64,000 nt of DNA. It comes from Saprospiraceae bacterium. Lineage in GTDB: Bacteria; Bacteroidota; Bacteroidia; Chitinophagales; Saprospiraceae. Every line of letters begins with the position of its first letter. Within the stretch, counting starts at the first letter, position 1. The notes below the pieces were generated by a model, which was given only the letters and a program-made list of their open reading frames with translations, was not told where the DNA came from and did not search any database. Shown one piece after another: positions 49,701-57,950 of this stretch. The translations under genes were made by a program, and so were the position numbers. The stretch spans positions 186,001 through 250,000 of the forward strand of contig JADKBO010000002.1 in assembly GCA_016715105.1 (NCBI GenBank), written 5' to 3'.

Positions 49701-50524
49701 AAGTATTATACAAGGACGCCCAAGAAATGCTGCGAAAAATCATTACTGAAAAATGGTTTGAAGCTAGAGGAGTAATTGGTTTTTGGCCTGCAAATACCGT
49801 TGATGACGACATCATACAAACTTTTGATTTTGAAAAAGTAAATACTGAGTGTGGGTCTTCATGTACAGACCAGGTTCACGATCATTCTTATTATATTGAA
49901 AACAGACAAACCACTCAAGCCTATTTTCCACAATTGCGTCAACAAGGTAAAAAAGGAGAAGGTATTCCAAATTTAAGCCTTGCTGATTTTATTGCTCCTG
50001 TTGAAAGTGGAATCAGTGATTATTTAGGTGGATTTGCGGTATCCATTTTTGGTGCTGAAGAAAAAGCCAAATCATTTGAGGCAGATCATGATGATTATAA
50101 TTCTATCATGGTAAAATCTTTGGCAGACCGTTTCGCGGAAGCATTTACAGAGTTACTTCATGAAAAAGTAAGAAAGGAATACTGGGGTTACGTTACTGAT
50201 GAGTCCCTTGATACAGAGTCTCTGATCAGAGAAAAGTATATAGGTATAAGACCCGCGCCAGGTTATCCGGCTTGTCCCGACCATACTTTAAAAATTGACT
50301 TGTTCAGGTTATTGGACGCAGAAGAAGCCATTGGATCTGTTTTGACAGAAAGCTTAGCCATGACACCGGCTTCATCTGTAAGTGGTTTTTACTTCAGTCA
50401 CCCCCAAAGCAAATATTTTGGTCTGGGAAAAATAGAAAAAGACCAAGTGGAATCATATTCTAAGCAGAAGAGCGTTAGCTTGGAAAGCGCTGAAAAATGG
50501 TTGGCACCAAATTTGGTTTATTAA
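46763..50524 (+). CDS. metH: Methionine synthase, cobalamin-dependent
   Basis: A 1253-residue, four-module enzyme: transfers a methyl from methyltetrahydrofolate to homocysteine via cobalamin. Homocysteine domain (1 to about 340) has DGAMGTMIQ and the zinc cysteines in GFNCALG (about 250) and GGCCGTT (about 312-313), matching Cys247/310/311 in E. coli. Pterin domain (about 360-620) has NVGERTNVTGS. The B12 domain (about 645-890) has DVHDIGKN, with the cobalt-ligand His near 764. SAM-binding activation domain (about 905-1245) has RPAPGYPACPDH. All modules are present. Confidence 0.97.
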   Translation: MRKHTIRQELAKRILILDGAMGTMIQRYRLEDSDYRGDRFKDWPHDIKGNNDLLSITKPQVISEIHAAYLEAGADIIETNTFSGTTIAMADYHMQEFVYEMNFESAKIARKVADQFTSRNPNKPRFVAGSVGPTNKLASMSPDVNNPGYRATDFDELVEAFSLQIGALLDGGADLILIETITDTLNAKAAIFAANLEIEKRKTNDPDLDIPILISGTITDQSGRTLTGQTAEGFYYSLEHGDLLSIGFNCALGAKAMKPYVGALAKIASCFVSVYPNAGLPNEMGQYDESPEYMASQLREFLEDGFVNILGGCCGTTPDHIRAFAEIAKAYSPRIPAEKSNQLRLSGLEPMVLTEEMAFVNVGERTNVTGSAKFLKLIKEERFEEALAVAADQVEGGANVIDINMDEGMLDGVESMKKFLNLIASEPDISKVPVMIDSSKWEIIEAGLKCIQGKGVVNSISLKGGEAEFIRQASLVKQYGAAVIVMAFDEDGQADSTERRISIAKRSYDILVDQVGFPPQDIIFDLNIFPVATGIEEHKINAISFFEGTKWVRANLPHAHISGGVSNVSFSFRGNNKVREAIHSAFLYHGRKAGMDMGIVNPTMLEIYDDIPKDLLERVEDVLLNRREDATERLLDLAESFKTVDAATEKAEQQWRTDVVSKRIEHALVKGIVEYIEEDVEEARLELESPLKVIEGPLMDGMNVVGDLFGAGKMFLPQVVKSARVMKKAVAYLLPYLEAEKKLTGNTAKNNGKILLATVKGDVHDIGKNIVGVVLACNNFEIIDLGVMVPADRILDEAQKQNVDIIGLSGLITPSLDEMVSVAKEMTKRNMTIPLLIGGATTSRVHTAVKIDPHYPGAVVHVLDASKSVPVATSLISLEQKEAFTATFKADYARFREEYANRQGEKNYITIEAARKNKLQINWEDSEVKKPQFLGTKTFRKYSLSEIANFIDWTPFFQSWDLHGRFPKILEDEVVGEQAKVLYKDAQEMLRKIITEKWFEARGVIGFWPANTVDDDIIQTFDFEKVNTECGSSCTDQVHDHSYYIENRQTTQAYFPQLRQQGKKGEGIPNLSLADFIAPVESGISDYLGGFAVSIFGAEEKAKSFEADHDDYNSIMVKSLADRFAEAFTELLHEKVRKEYWGYVTDESLDTESLIREKYIGIRPAPGYPACPDHTLKIDLFRLLDAEEAIGSVLTESLAMTPASSVSGFYFSHPQSKYFGLGKIEKDQVESYSKQKSVSLESAEKWLAPNLVY

Positions 50525-50545
50525 AACATACAAGACACGAAAGTT

Positions 50546-53260
50546 ATGAGCAATAAAATTTTGCTTTTTGTTATTTTATTTAGTTTCATCAGTTTGAATT
50601 ATACTTCTGCGCAAGTAGTTTCTGAGACACAAGCAAGGGCAGAATTACAAAAAAGAGGCATTTCAGAGTCTGAATTGCGTACTGCTTTATTAGCCAAAGG
50701 CATTGATTTAGATAAAATTGACCCCACCAATGCATCAGAGTTTCAACGAGTACAACGCATCATAGAAGAAACTGTCACAGAATTAGAGCAAAAAAAAGAT
50801 AAACCCAATACTGGCACACCCGCAAGTGGAAGTAATGAAGCTGTAGCAAAAGAGGGTGGTCTGGAAGTGCCTGTACAACCTGTAAATAGCACCGTTGCCA
50901 CTCCAGTGGTTCCTGTGGTATCACCCCCACCAGCAGACAACAATGCCAATGAAACAACACCTATTTATGGCCAAGGTATCTTTACAGGTGGAAATATGAA
51001 GGTATTTAACAAGGTCGAAGATGGTCGGGCAACCGGATCCTATATTCTCGGACCTGGAGATGCTGTTTCTGTTTCCATTTGGGGAGCATCCGTGATCAAC
51101 ACCAGTCAAACGATAGGAAAGGAGGGTTATATACAACCAGAAGGCATGCCGAGACTTTTTCTTTCTGGACTTTCGGTCAACGAGGCAGAAAAATTGGTAC
51201 GAGCAGCTTATAGTAGAAGAGCCATATTCAATACAAATGACTTTTCATTCAGTGTGATTTCTCCACGTAACCTCAATGTCAACATTTATGGTGAGGTAAA
51301 GGTCAATGGTACCTTTTACCTATCTGCTCTCAACTCAGCTTTTAACGCATTGGTTGCTGCTGGAGGATTGACAACTTTGGGTTCTGTAAGAAAGATTACT
51401 TTACAAAGAGCTGGGAGCAAACCAAAACGCCTGGATGTGTACGAATTCATCAACAATCCCATCATAGCAAATGAGTTTTATTTGCAAGAAAATGATTTCA
51501 TACACGTACCTGCTGCGGAGAAATTAGTTCGCATTACAGGAGCTATTGTGAGACCTGCAACGTATGAATTGATTGGTGAAGAAAAATTGAGTGACCTTCT
51601 GAAGTTTGCAGGCGGACCAAGAGCAAATGCTTTGATGTCAAGCGTGCAATTGAAAAGATATGAAAACAATGCGCAAAAAATTGTGGACGTCAACTATGAT
51701 GAATTGTTGAAAAACAAGGGAGACCTCACCTTATTGAATGGTGACGAAATCATGGTAAAATTCATTGATTTTCCTGTAGAGAATATTGTTACCGTAGAAG
51801 GTGCTGTTTATTATCCTGATCAATATGCCGTGAGCCAAGGGACTCGTATCAGTGAAATATTAAAAAGAGCTCAATTGCGTGAAAATGCAAATACTGACTT
51901 AGTTTATTTGCGTAGGGTCAATGATGATAAAACAACGGTAAGGTATGAGTTGGTCAATGCAAGTGCAGCAATTGCCAGTCCAGGTAGTGCCGCCGATTTA
52001 CTTTTGACGAATGGTGATGCCCTCATCATCAGATCGTCTGGTGATTTTGCCAATGCCGGGAGTGCTGTGATTTTGGGTGCAGTCAATAGACCTGGTTCGT
52101 TCCAAGTCAACGTAGACGGCAATCTGTCTTTGAAAGACGCGATTTACATCAGTGGTGGTCTTAAAGAAAATGCAACCAATTTTGGATATCTATTCAAAAA
52201 TAATCCAAAAACACCGACTGTAAGAGAGTATCAATACATTGATTTGGAAAATGCAGAAATCTTGAATCAAAAAATTAATAGTGGTGATAGTATTGTGATT
52301 TACAGCAAAGAAGCATATACAGATCTTTCAAAAGTGTCAATTGCTGGTGCAGTAAGATCTCCAAGCGATTATGTCTATAATCCAAGTCTTACGCTCAAGG
52401 ATTTGATCATACTTGCTGGCGGACTTCGCATTGACGCAGCACCCAACAAAGTAGATGTTTTCAGGCTAGATTACGATCAAAATAAAACCACTAAAACCAT
52501 AGCAAAGAGTCTTGATTTAAAGAACTCCAATATTTTTGACTCAGAAATGGACTTTCCTTTGCAACCCTTCGACATTGTGGTAGTGAGACAGGCTCCAGAA
52601 TTTAGGTTGCAAACATCGGTTACCATTGAAGGGGAAGTAGTTTATCCAGGTATTTATGCCGCTATCCAAGAAAATACAAGATTGAGTTCCGTTATTAAGC
52701 AGGCAGGTGGGCTTACCAATCAAGCTTATAATGCCGGTGCAAAATTATTCAGATCTGGTGTGGGATTTATTGTTGTTGATTTACAAGCAGCTATGAATCA
52801 AATAGGAGGTCCTCAAGATTTCATTTTGGAGGATGGTGATTTGATTACCGTACCAAAGAGAAACTCCTTGGTTTCTATAGAGGGCGCAGTACATATAGAT
52901 GAAGTAGCGTCAGACATCGCTCGTGATCAGGGTAAATTATATGTGTCGTTCTTAGGAAAAAAGAGTGCTAAATATTATGTACAAGAATACGCTGGTGGCT
53001 TTAAAGAAAATGCCAAAACAGACGACCTCATCGTAGAGTATCAAAATGGCAAGATTAAAAAAACAAGTAAGTTTTTATTCTTTAAGAAATATCCAAAAGT
53101 TTTGGAAGGGTCCAAAATTTACGTGCCATATAAGGTTGAAAAACCTGTCAAAGAAGGCTCAGAAGATGAAGATGTAGATTGGGGCAAGGTCTTATCAAGT
53201 GCAGTTGCTCAAGCTACGGCAGTACTTTCTCTCATCTTATTACTTAGAGCGGTCAATTAA
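50546..53260 (+). CDS. SLBB-domain polysaccharide export protein (Wza-like)
   Basis: A 904-residue outer-membrane export protein. A signal peptide (MSNKILLFVILFSFISLNYT, then SAQ) is followed by a charged/Pro-rich N-terminal segment, a polysaccharide-export domain at about 155-240 (YILGPGDAVSVSIWG) and a chain of SLBB beta-grasp domains, each starting like VNIYGEVKVNGTF or VTIEGEVVYPGIY. A hydrophobic segment at the end (VLSSAVAQATAVLSLILLLR) may insert in the membrane. Much longer than E. coli Wza because of the extra SLBB repeats, as usual in Bacteroidota. It begins 21 bases after metH. The rest of an export locus is not present nearby. Confidence 0.9.
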   Translation: MSNKILLFVILFSFISLNYTSAQVVSETQARAELQKRGISESELRTALLAKGIDLDKIDPTNASEFQRVQRIIEETVTELEQKKDKPNTGTPASGSNEAVAKEGGLEVPVQPVNSTVATPVVPVVSPPPADNNANETTPIYGQGIFTGGNMKVFNKVEDGRATGSYILGPGDAVSVSIWGASVINTSQTIGKEGYIQPEGMPRLFLSGLSVNEAEKLVRAAYSRRAIFNTNDFSFSVISPRNLNVNIYGEVKVNGTFYLSALNSAFNALVAAGGLTTLGSVRKITLQRAGSKPKRLDVYEFINNPIIANEFYLQENDFIHVPAAEKLVRITGAIVRPATYELIGEEKLSDLLKFAGGPRANALMSSVQLKRYENNAQKIVDVNYDELLKNKGDLTLLNGDEIMVKFIDFPVENIVTVEGAVYYPDQYAVSQGTRISEILKRAQLRENANTDLVYLRRVNDDKTTVRYELVNASAAIASPGSAADLLLTNGDALIIRSSGDFANAGSAVILGAVNRPGSFQVNVDGNLSLKDAIYISGGLKENATNFGYLFKNNPKTPTVREYQYIDLENAEILNQKINSGDSIVIYSKEAYTDLSKVSIAGAVRSPSDYVYNPSLTLKDLIILAGGLRIDAAPNKVDVFRLDYDQNKTTKTIAKSLDLKNSNIFDSEMDFPLQPFDIVVVRQAPEFRLQTSVTIEGEVVYPGIYAAIQENTRLSSVIKQAGGLTNQAYNAGAKLFRSGVGFIVVDLQAAMNQIGGPQDFILEDGDLITVPKRNSLVSIEGAVHIDEVASDIARDQGKLYVSFLGKKSAKYYVQEYAGGFKENAKTDDLIVEYQNGKIKKTSKFLFFKKYPKVLEGSKIYVPYKVEKPVKEGSEDEDVDWGKVLSSAVAQATAVLSLILLLRAVN

Positions 53261-53263
53261 ACA

Positions 53264-54253
53264 TTAGGATGGTGTAAGAAAACTGGATTTTACCCATTTG
53301 GCTTCCAGACTTACCTTACTCCAGGCATTGCTTTCTTCGAAGATAAACACTTCTTGGCCTTTCAAAAAAGAACCAACGACCGTGTTTTGTGCACTTGGCC
53401 CATTTCTTACGTTCAATGTATTTGCATTTACCGTTGCTCTTTTGACTTCATCAGTATACCTGCTGTAGACCCAATGTTCTTGGGAATTTGAGATTTTATA
53501 CCAATTATTTTGGACTTGGTAAACTCTGAGAACTGCTCCTTGTTGAACTGGAATTCTATCTGGAGCCTTTGCAAAACTTGAACTGGGTCCTGTTCTGATA
53601 TTTAGAAACTCCGCTGTTACAAAAACATATTTAATGACACTGGCTCCGGGAATGGCGGAAAAAATATTGCTCACAAGTGGCAAAAAGTTGTTTTCACAAT
53701 CACTGACTTTATTCCTACCAAAAAAATTGGTTCCCGGACAAGATTTATTACTGCTGCCTTGAGATGGTACACCGTTGTTTCTTTCACCAGTGCCCAAATC
53801 AAACCAATGATGGTACACAATTTTGTCTGTGTTGATGGATATGGCAAAACGTTTACAAATTGCAGCAGTTGCTCTTACAATGGCGGTTTTTTGAGACTCT
53901 TCCATTTGATCTTTACCTGTGTCAAAGTATCCCAAATTTTCAATACAAAATGCATTGGCGTTGTTGCCAAAAATACAAGCAGGACTATTTTCAAAAGAAC
54001 GGCCTGTAACTATTTGACCGTCAGGAAAAATGGTGATGTGTTGGCCTATATCAATCCATCCATTGGAATGTACGTGGTAATTTCTCATCGCCAGTTGTAA
54101 ATCAAAGTGATTATTCCCATCAAAAGAAGAATAGTCCGGGTTGAAAGTATGATGTTGCTGTAAATATAAAATGGTACGTGCTACTTGCTGATTGGAAATC
54201 CAAGTTTCAAATTCAGCGATTGACATTTTTGTAAAACCATATTTGGTGTCCAT
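53264..54253 (-). CDS. N-acetylmuramoyl-L-alanine amidase with two SH3b domains, no signal peptide
   Basis: A 329-residue protein. The N-terminal amidase_2 (PGRP-like) domain shows zinc-ligand candidates in LQQHHTFNP (about 31-39), KIVYHHWFDLGTG (about 143-155) and KSCPGTNFFG (about 169-178, Cys as third ligand). Two SH3b domains follow (about 207-270 and 275-329, with NIRTGPSS and NVRNGPSA repeated motifs). The N-terminus MDTKYGFTKMSIAEFETWIS has no signal peptide, so export must be through another route, or the enzyme acts in the cytoplasm on imported muropeptides or as a phage-type or effector-type hydrolase. A TATTTTTG -7 element lies at 54294-54287 on the minus strand. It converges with the SLBB gene (3-base gap), and the repeat array starts 138 bases upstream. 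Confidence 0.85.
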   Translation of the reverse strand: MDTKYGFTKMSIAEFETWISNQQVARTILYLQQHHTFNPDYSSFDGNNHFDLQLAMRNYHVHSNGWIDIGQHITIFPDGQIVTGRSFENSPACIFGNNANAFCIENLGYFDTGKDQMEESQKTAIVRATAAICKRFAISINTDKIVYHHWFDLGTGERNNGVPSQGSSNKSCPGTNFFGRNKVSDCENNFLPLVSNIFSAIPGASVIKYVFVTAEFLNIRTGPSSSFAKAPDRIPVQQGAVLRVYQVQNNWYKISNSQEHWVYSRYTDEVKRATVNANTLNVRNGPSAQNTVVGSFLKGQEVFIFEESNAWSKVSLEAKWVKSSFLTPS

Positions 54254-54391
54254 CGTGTGATTTTTTGGTATTGAGAAGAGATGCTACAAAAATAATAAAA
54301 CGCGATTGAATTAATAAATGTAATTCATACAGCCAAAATGGATTTTGTCAATTCATATTCTGCCATTATTTGCAAGAAGGGTGTAAAACTG

Positions 54392-55302
54392 AAGATCGAA
54401 CATTTAACATATTCGATCTTTGCAATCCCACCAGGAAATTGATTTATGATTTAACATATTCAATCAGATGTGGTAGTGCTCCAAACCGAAGATCGAACAT
54501 TTAACATATTCGATCTTTGCAATCCCACCCAGGCAATTGATTTATGATTTAACATATTCAATCAGTCGTGGTAATGCTCCAAACTGAAGATCGAACATTC
54601 AACATATTCGATCTTTGCAAACCCACCCAGACAATTGATTTATGATTTAACATATTCAATCAGTCGTGGCACAGCTCCTAACCGAAAATCGAACATTTAA
54701 CATATTCGATCTTTCCAAACCAAAACATGCAATTGATTTTATGATTTAGCATATTCAATCAGTCAGGTCCAGCTCAAAACCGAAGATCGAACATTTAACA
54801 CATTCGATCTTTGAAAACCAATCCAGGCAATAGATTTATGATTTAACATATTCAATCAGTCGTGGCAAAGCTCCCAAACCGAAAATCGAACATTTAACAT
54901 ATTCGATCTTTGCAAACCAAAACATGCAATTGATTTATGATTTAACATATTCAATCAGTCGTGGCAAAGCTCCAAAACCGAAAATTGAACATTCAACATA
55001 TTCGATCTTTGAAAACCAATCCAGGCAATTTCTTTATGATTTACCATATTCAATCAGTCGTGGCAAAGCTCCAAACTGATGATCGAATATTTAACATATT
55101 CGATCTTTGTAAACCAAAAAATGCATTTGATTTATGATTTAACATATTCAATCAGTCATGACGGAGTCCTGAAAGCGAAGATCGAACATTCAACATATTC
55201 GATCTTTGCAAACCCATCCCAATTGATTTATGATTTAACATATTCAATCAGTCGTGGCACAGCTCCCAAACTGAAGATCGAACATTTAACATATTCGATC
55301 TT
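54392..55302. repeat. Tandem array of alternating A/B hairpin elements, ~98-bp period
   Basis: Nineteen related elements occur about every 47-50 bases: ten of type A (GATCGAAC + core + GATC) and nine of type B (GATTTATG + core + AATC), strictly alternating A-B-A..., with A starts at 54394, 54491, 54589, 54687, 54785, 54884, 54983, 55081, 55180 and 55276. The core is ATTTAACATATTC. In A the stem is GATCGAA/TTCGATC. In B it is TATG/CATA, closed by GATT/AATC. The intervening 20-25 bases are also conserved, so these are not unique spacers. No credible gene lies inside. The array fills the space between the Opp-type permease stop and the amidase start. It fits no class that I recognise. Confidence 0.92.
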
Positions 55303-55321
55303 TACGATGGAAATCCCATTT

Positions 55322-56440
55322 CTATTCTTTTCTCACATCAAATACATCGCGCAAACCACTACCAAGCAGATTAAAACAAAGCACGAGGATGGAAACTACC
55401 AAAGCTGGAGCCAATGCCAATGTATAAAATCCACTCAATGCATATCCATAATTTTCATTGAGCATATTTCCTAAAGAAGGTGTGGGAGGATTGATGCCAA
55501 AGCCGAGATAACTCAATCCAGCTTCAACCAAAATAGCTGTGGCAAAGTTGGCCGCAGTGACCACTAAAATGGGCCCCATGATATTGGGTAGTATGTGTTT
55601 AAAAAGAATGAGATGGTTTTTTTGACCCAAACTTTTGGCTGCTTGAACATACAATTGATTTTTGGCCTCCATGACTTGCCCTCTTACAATCCTTGCAACA
55701 TCAACCCACATCGTGAGGCCAATGGCAAAAAAGATGATGCCCATTCCCCTACCCAAAGCCAGTACGATGGCAAAGACCAATAACAATGTAGGAATTGCCC
55801 AAACGACGTTGATGAAATACAATAAAACCTGGTCGATCCAACCACCATAATAACCTCCCGCAGCTCCAAGTGTGACACCTACAAACAGAGAAACAATCAC
55901 CGCCAAAAGTCCAACTAACAAAGAAACCCTTATTCCCAAAATAAGTCGACTCAAAACTGAGCGCCCATATTTATCTGTACCCAACAAAAATGTTTGAGCG
56001 GTGGTGAGCTTGTCGGTTATATATTTGGCTTTCTCTTCTACCGGTAAATTCAACTGGTCTTCTGAAAGAATTTGGTCATAGATGATAAATTTTTGCTTTC
56101 CTGCATAAAACAAGGAAACATCATTGGTAGCACAATGCAGGGAATCAAAAGCTTGCTGTCTATAGTTTCTTGGGAAACCAAAAATCATACCCTTTATAAA
56201 CCCAGCTTTGCTTTCATTGCTTGTTTTTACCTTGAGTAGTTTAATTTGAGCCATAGGCTTCGAAAGCGCAACTTCTGGTATTTGATTATTTGCATTCGGA
56301 CTATCATCAGCTATTACCAAATAGGCAGCCAATGACAATAAAGTCATCAACAATATGACCACACAACTGTAGAAGGCGACTCGATTGCTTCGCAGTCCTT
56401 TGAAGAACAAGGCTATCGGCGACTCTACTGCTTTGTCCAA
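55322..56440 (-). CDS. ABC transporter permease, OppC/DppC type
   Basis: A 372-residue membrane protein. A first helix lies at about 20-45, then a periplasmic insert of about 110 residues, then FLLGTDKYGRSVLSRLILG (entry to the core) and five helices with the EAA-like loop KSLGQKNHLILFKHILPNIMG. The C-terminal end, GSGLRDVFDVR, is typical of OppC/DppC proteins. The start is 10 bases after the stop of nadC, so the two are co-transcribed though functionally unlike. No OppB, ATPase or binding-protein gene is present here; the other OppC-like gene at 15986 is similarly alone. The stop lies 20 bases from the last element of the hairpin array. Confidence 0.88.
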   Translation of the reverse strand: MDKAVESPIALFFKGLRSNRVAFYSCVVILLMTLLSLAAYLVIADDSPNANNQIPEVALSKPMAQIKLLKVKTSNESKAGFIKGMIFGFPRNYRQQAFDSLHCATNDVSLFYAGKQKFIIYDQILSEDQLNLPVEEKAKYITDKLTTAQTFLLGTDKYGRSVLSRLILGIRVSLLVGLLAVIVSLFVGVTLGAAGGYYGGWIDQVLLYFINVVWAIPTLLLVFAIVLALGRGMGIIFFAIGLTMWVDVARIVRGQVMEAKNQLYVQAAKSLGQKNHLILFKHILPNIMGPILVVTAANFATAILVEAGLSYLGFGINPPTPSLGNMLNENYGYALSGFYTLALAPALVVSILVLCFNLLGSGLRDVFDVRKE

Positions 56441-56450
56441 ATTTTTGCAA

Positions 56451-57305
56451 TTATTTTTGAATCTTTAAGCTCAAATCTAAGCAACCAGCACTGTGTGTCA
56501 GCGCACCTACAGAAATATAATTAACGCCTGTTTTTGCAATTTTTCTTACTGTTTTTAAAGTCACCCCACCTGAGGCTTCTGACTCAAACTGACCATTGAT
56601 GGTAGCTACAGCTTCTGCCAAAAGTGGTAACTCAAAATTATCCAACATGATGCGCGTAATGCCTCCTACTTTCAGTACTTCGTGCAATTCAACCAGGTTT
56701 CTCACTTCAACAGTGATGCCCAAATTGAGGTTTTTCTCTTTGAGGTATTGTTGTACTTTCTCAATCGCTTTGGTATGACTTCCACACGCATCCACGTGAT
56801 TGTCTTTGATCATGATCCAGTCATAAAGGCCTGCCCTGTAATTGTGACAACCACCAATACGCACCGCCCACTTTTCCAAAAATCTCAATCTTGGGGTAGT
56901 TTTGCGTGTATCCAATACTTGCACTGGTAAACCTTCCACCTCAACAGCAAAACGACTGCTCATTGTGGAAATTCCACTCATTCGCTGCATGGTATTGAGC
57001 ACCAACCTTTCGCCCTTCAGCAATGATTGAGCATTCGCTTCTACCTCAAATACGATATCTCCATATTTTACGTCTTGGCCATCGTCAATGTATTTTGTAA
57101 ATAAACAATCTGCATCCAGCATTTTGAATATTTTCTCAGCAACCATTACCCCAGCAATCACTCCTTCATCCTTCACCAAAAGTTTTGCCCTTTTTCGGGC
57201 ATTAGGCGGTATGCATGCCAAAGAAGTATGATCTCCATCTCTTACATCTTCAAAAAGTGCCTCTTGGATAAATCTATCCAATGTCCTTTCATCGATTTCT
57301 TTCAT
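56451..57305 (-). CDS. nadC: Nicotinate-nucleotide pyrophosphorylase (carboxylating)
   Basis: A 284-residue enzyme that makes nicotinate mononucleotide from quinolinate and PRPP in NAD synthesis. It has LNTMQRMSGISTMSS, VLDTRKTTPRLRFLEKWAVR (the Arg/Lys-rich active-site strand) and IMIKDNHVD. The C-terminus, VGALTHSAGCLDLSLKI, is characteristic. Cytoplasmic, full length. It starts 25 bases after the rpiB stop and is followed by the permease gene; nadE, needed at the end of the route, is at 45 kb. Confidence 0.96.
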   Translation of the reverse strand: MKEIDERTLDRFIQEALFEDVRDGDHTSLACIPPNARKRAKLLVKDEGVIAGVMVAEKIFKMLDADCLFTKYIDDGQDVKYGDIVFEVEANAQSLLKGERLVLNTMQRMSGISTMSSRFAVEVEGLPVQVLDTRKTTPRLRFLEKWAVRIGGCHNYRAGLYDWIMIKDNHVDACGSHTKAIEKVQQYLKEKNLNLGITVEVRNLVELHEVLKVGGITRIMLDNFELPLLAEAVATINGQFESEASGGVTLKTVRKIAKTGVNYISVGALTHSAGCLDLSLKIQK

Positions 57306-57330
57306 TTTTTTAATATTTTTCTACGCTGAA

Positions 57331-57765
57331 TCAACAAGTTATTTTATCTATTCTATTTTGGTGCCTTCCTCCTTCAAATTTGGTTTCAATAAAAGCATCC
57401 AACATTTTTCCGGCTGTGATTTTACTAACAAATCTCGCGGGCATACATATGATATTGGCGTCATTGTGCATTCTTACCACTTTTGCAACCTCAACGGTCC
57501 AACAAAGTGCTGCCCGTACACCTTCGTGTTTATTGGCAGTAATACAAACTCCATTGCCACTTCCACAAACAAGGACACCAAAATTTACTTCTTTGTTTGC
57601 AACTTTAGTGGCAACAGGATGTGCAAAGTCTGGATAATCAACAGACTGGTCACCATCAGTCCCCATGTCCATCACCTGCAATCCCCGTTTTTTTAATTTT
57701 TTGATCAAATATGTTTTGTATTCAAATCCTGCATGATCAGAGCCAATAGCTACTCTTTGCGACAT
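57331..57765 (-). CDS. rpiB: Ribose-5-phosphate isomerase B
   Basis: A 144-residue isomerase (ribose-5-phosphate to ribulose-5-phosphate). It has VAIGSDHAGFEYK (5-17, catalytic Asp10/His11), VCGSGNGVCITANK (C67 and the phosphate-binding loop) and NDANIICMPARF. In the usual form the loop is CGTGIG; here it is CGSGNG. The start MSQRVAIG was chosen; an ATG eight codons earlier is possible but gives an N-terminus outside the family. First gene of an rpiB-nadC-permease unit. Confidence 0.94.
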   Translation of the reverse strand: MSQRVAIGSDHAGFEYKTYLIKKLKKRGLQVMDMGTDGDQSVDYPDFAHPVATKVANKEVNFGVLVCGSGNGVCITANKHEGVRAALCWTVEVAKVVRMHNDANIICMPARFVSKITAGKMLDAFIETKFEGGRHQNRIDKITC

Positions 57766-57890
57766 AAATTCATTTTTTAATCTGTACAAAAGTAAGAACT
57801 TGCTTGTAATATCCTACACATAGTAAAGTGAAATAGATTAGTCGCTTTATCCTCCATACAAATGGATCAAAAGTCAAACCATCTAAAATA

Positions 57891-57920
57891 GAAGAGGCTA
57901 TCTCATTAGACAGCCTCTTC
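57891..57920 (-). terminator. Terminator of the DUF2723 gene
   Basis: GAAGAGGCT (57891-57899) pairs with AGCCTCTTC (57912-57920), with inner TCT/AGA. On the minus strand it is followed by TATTTTAG. It lies 30 bases after the stop of the DUF2723 gene. Confidence 0.78.
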
Positions 57921-57950
57921 CTTCAATATTCTTTTATTTAAATCCTTATC

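Noticed and set aside
54392..55302. CRISPR array
   Set aside because: The repeats are regular and partly palindromic, but the stretches between them are conserved copies and not unique spacers, two repeat types alternate, and no cas gene is in the window.
55079..55474. Open frame of 131 codons running through the array into the permease gene
   Set aside because: It consists of translated repeat (LTYSIF-like blocks) plus antisense of the permease; the 98-bp period does not keep frame. It is a by-product of the repeats.
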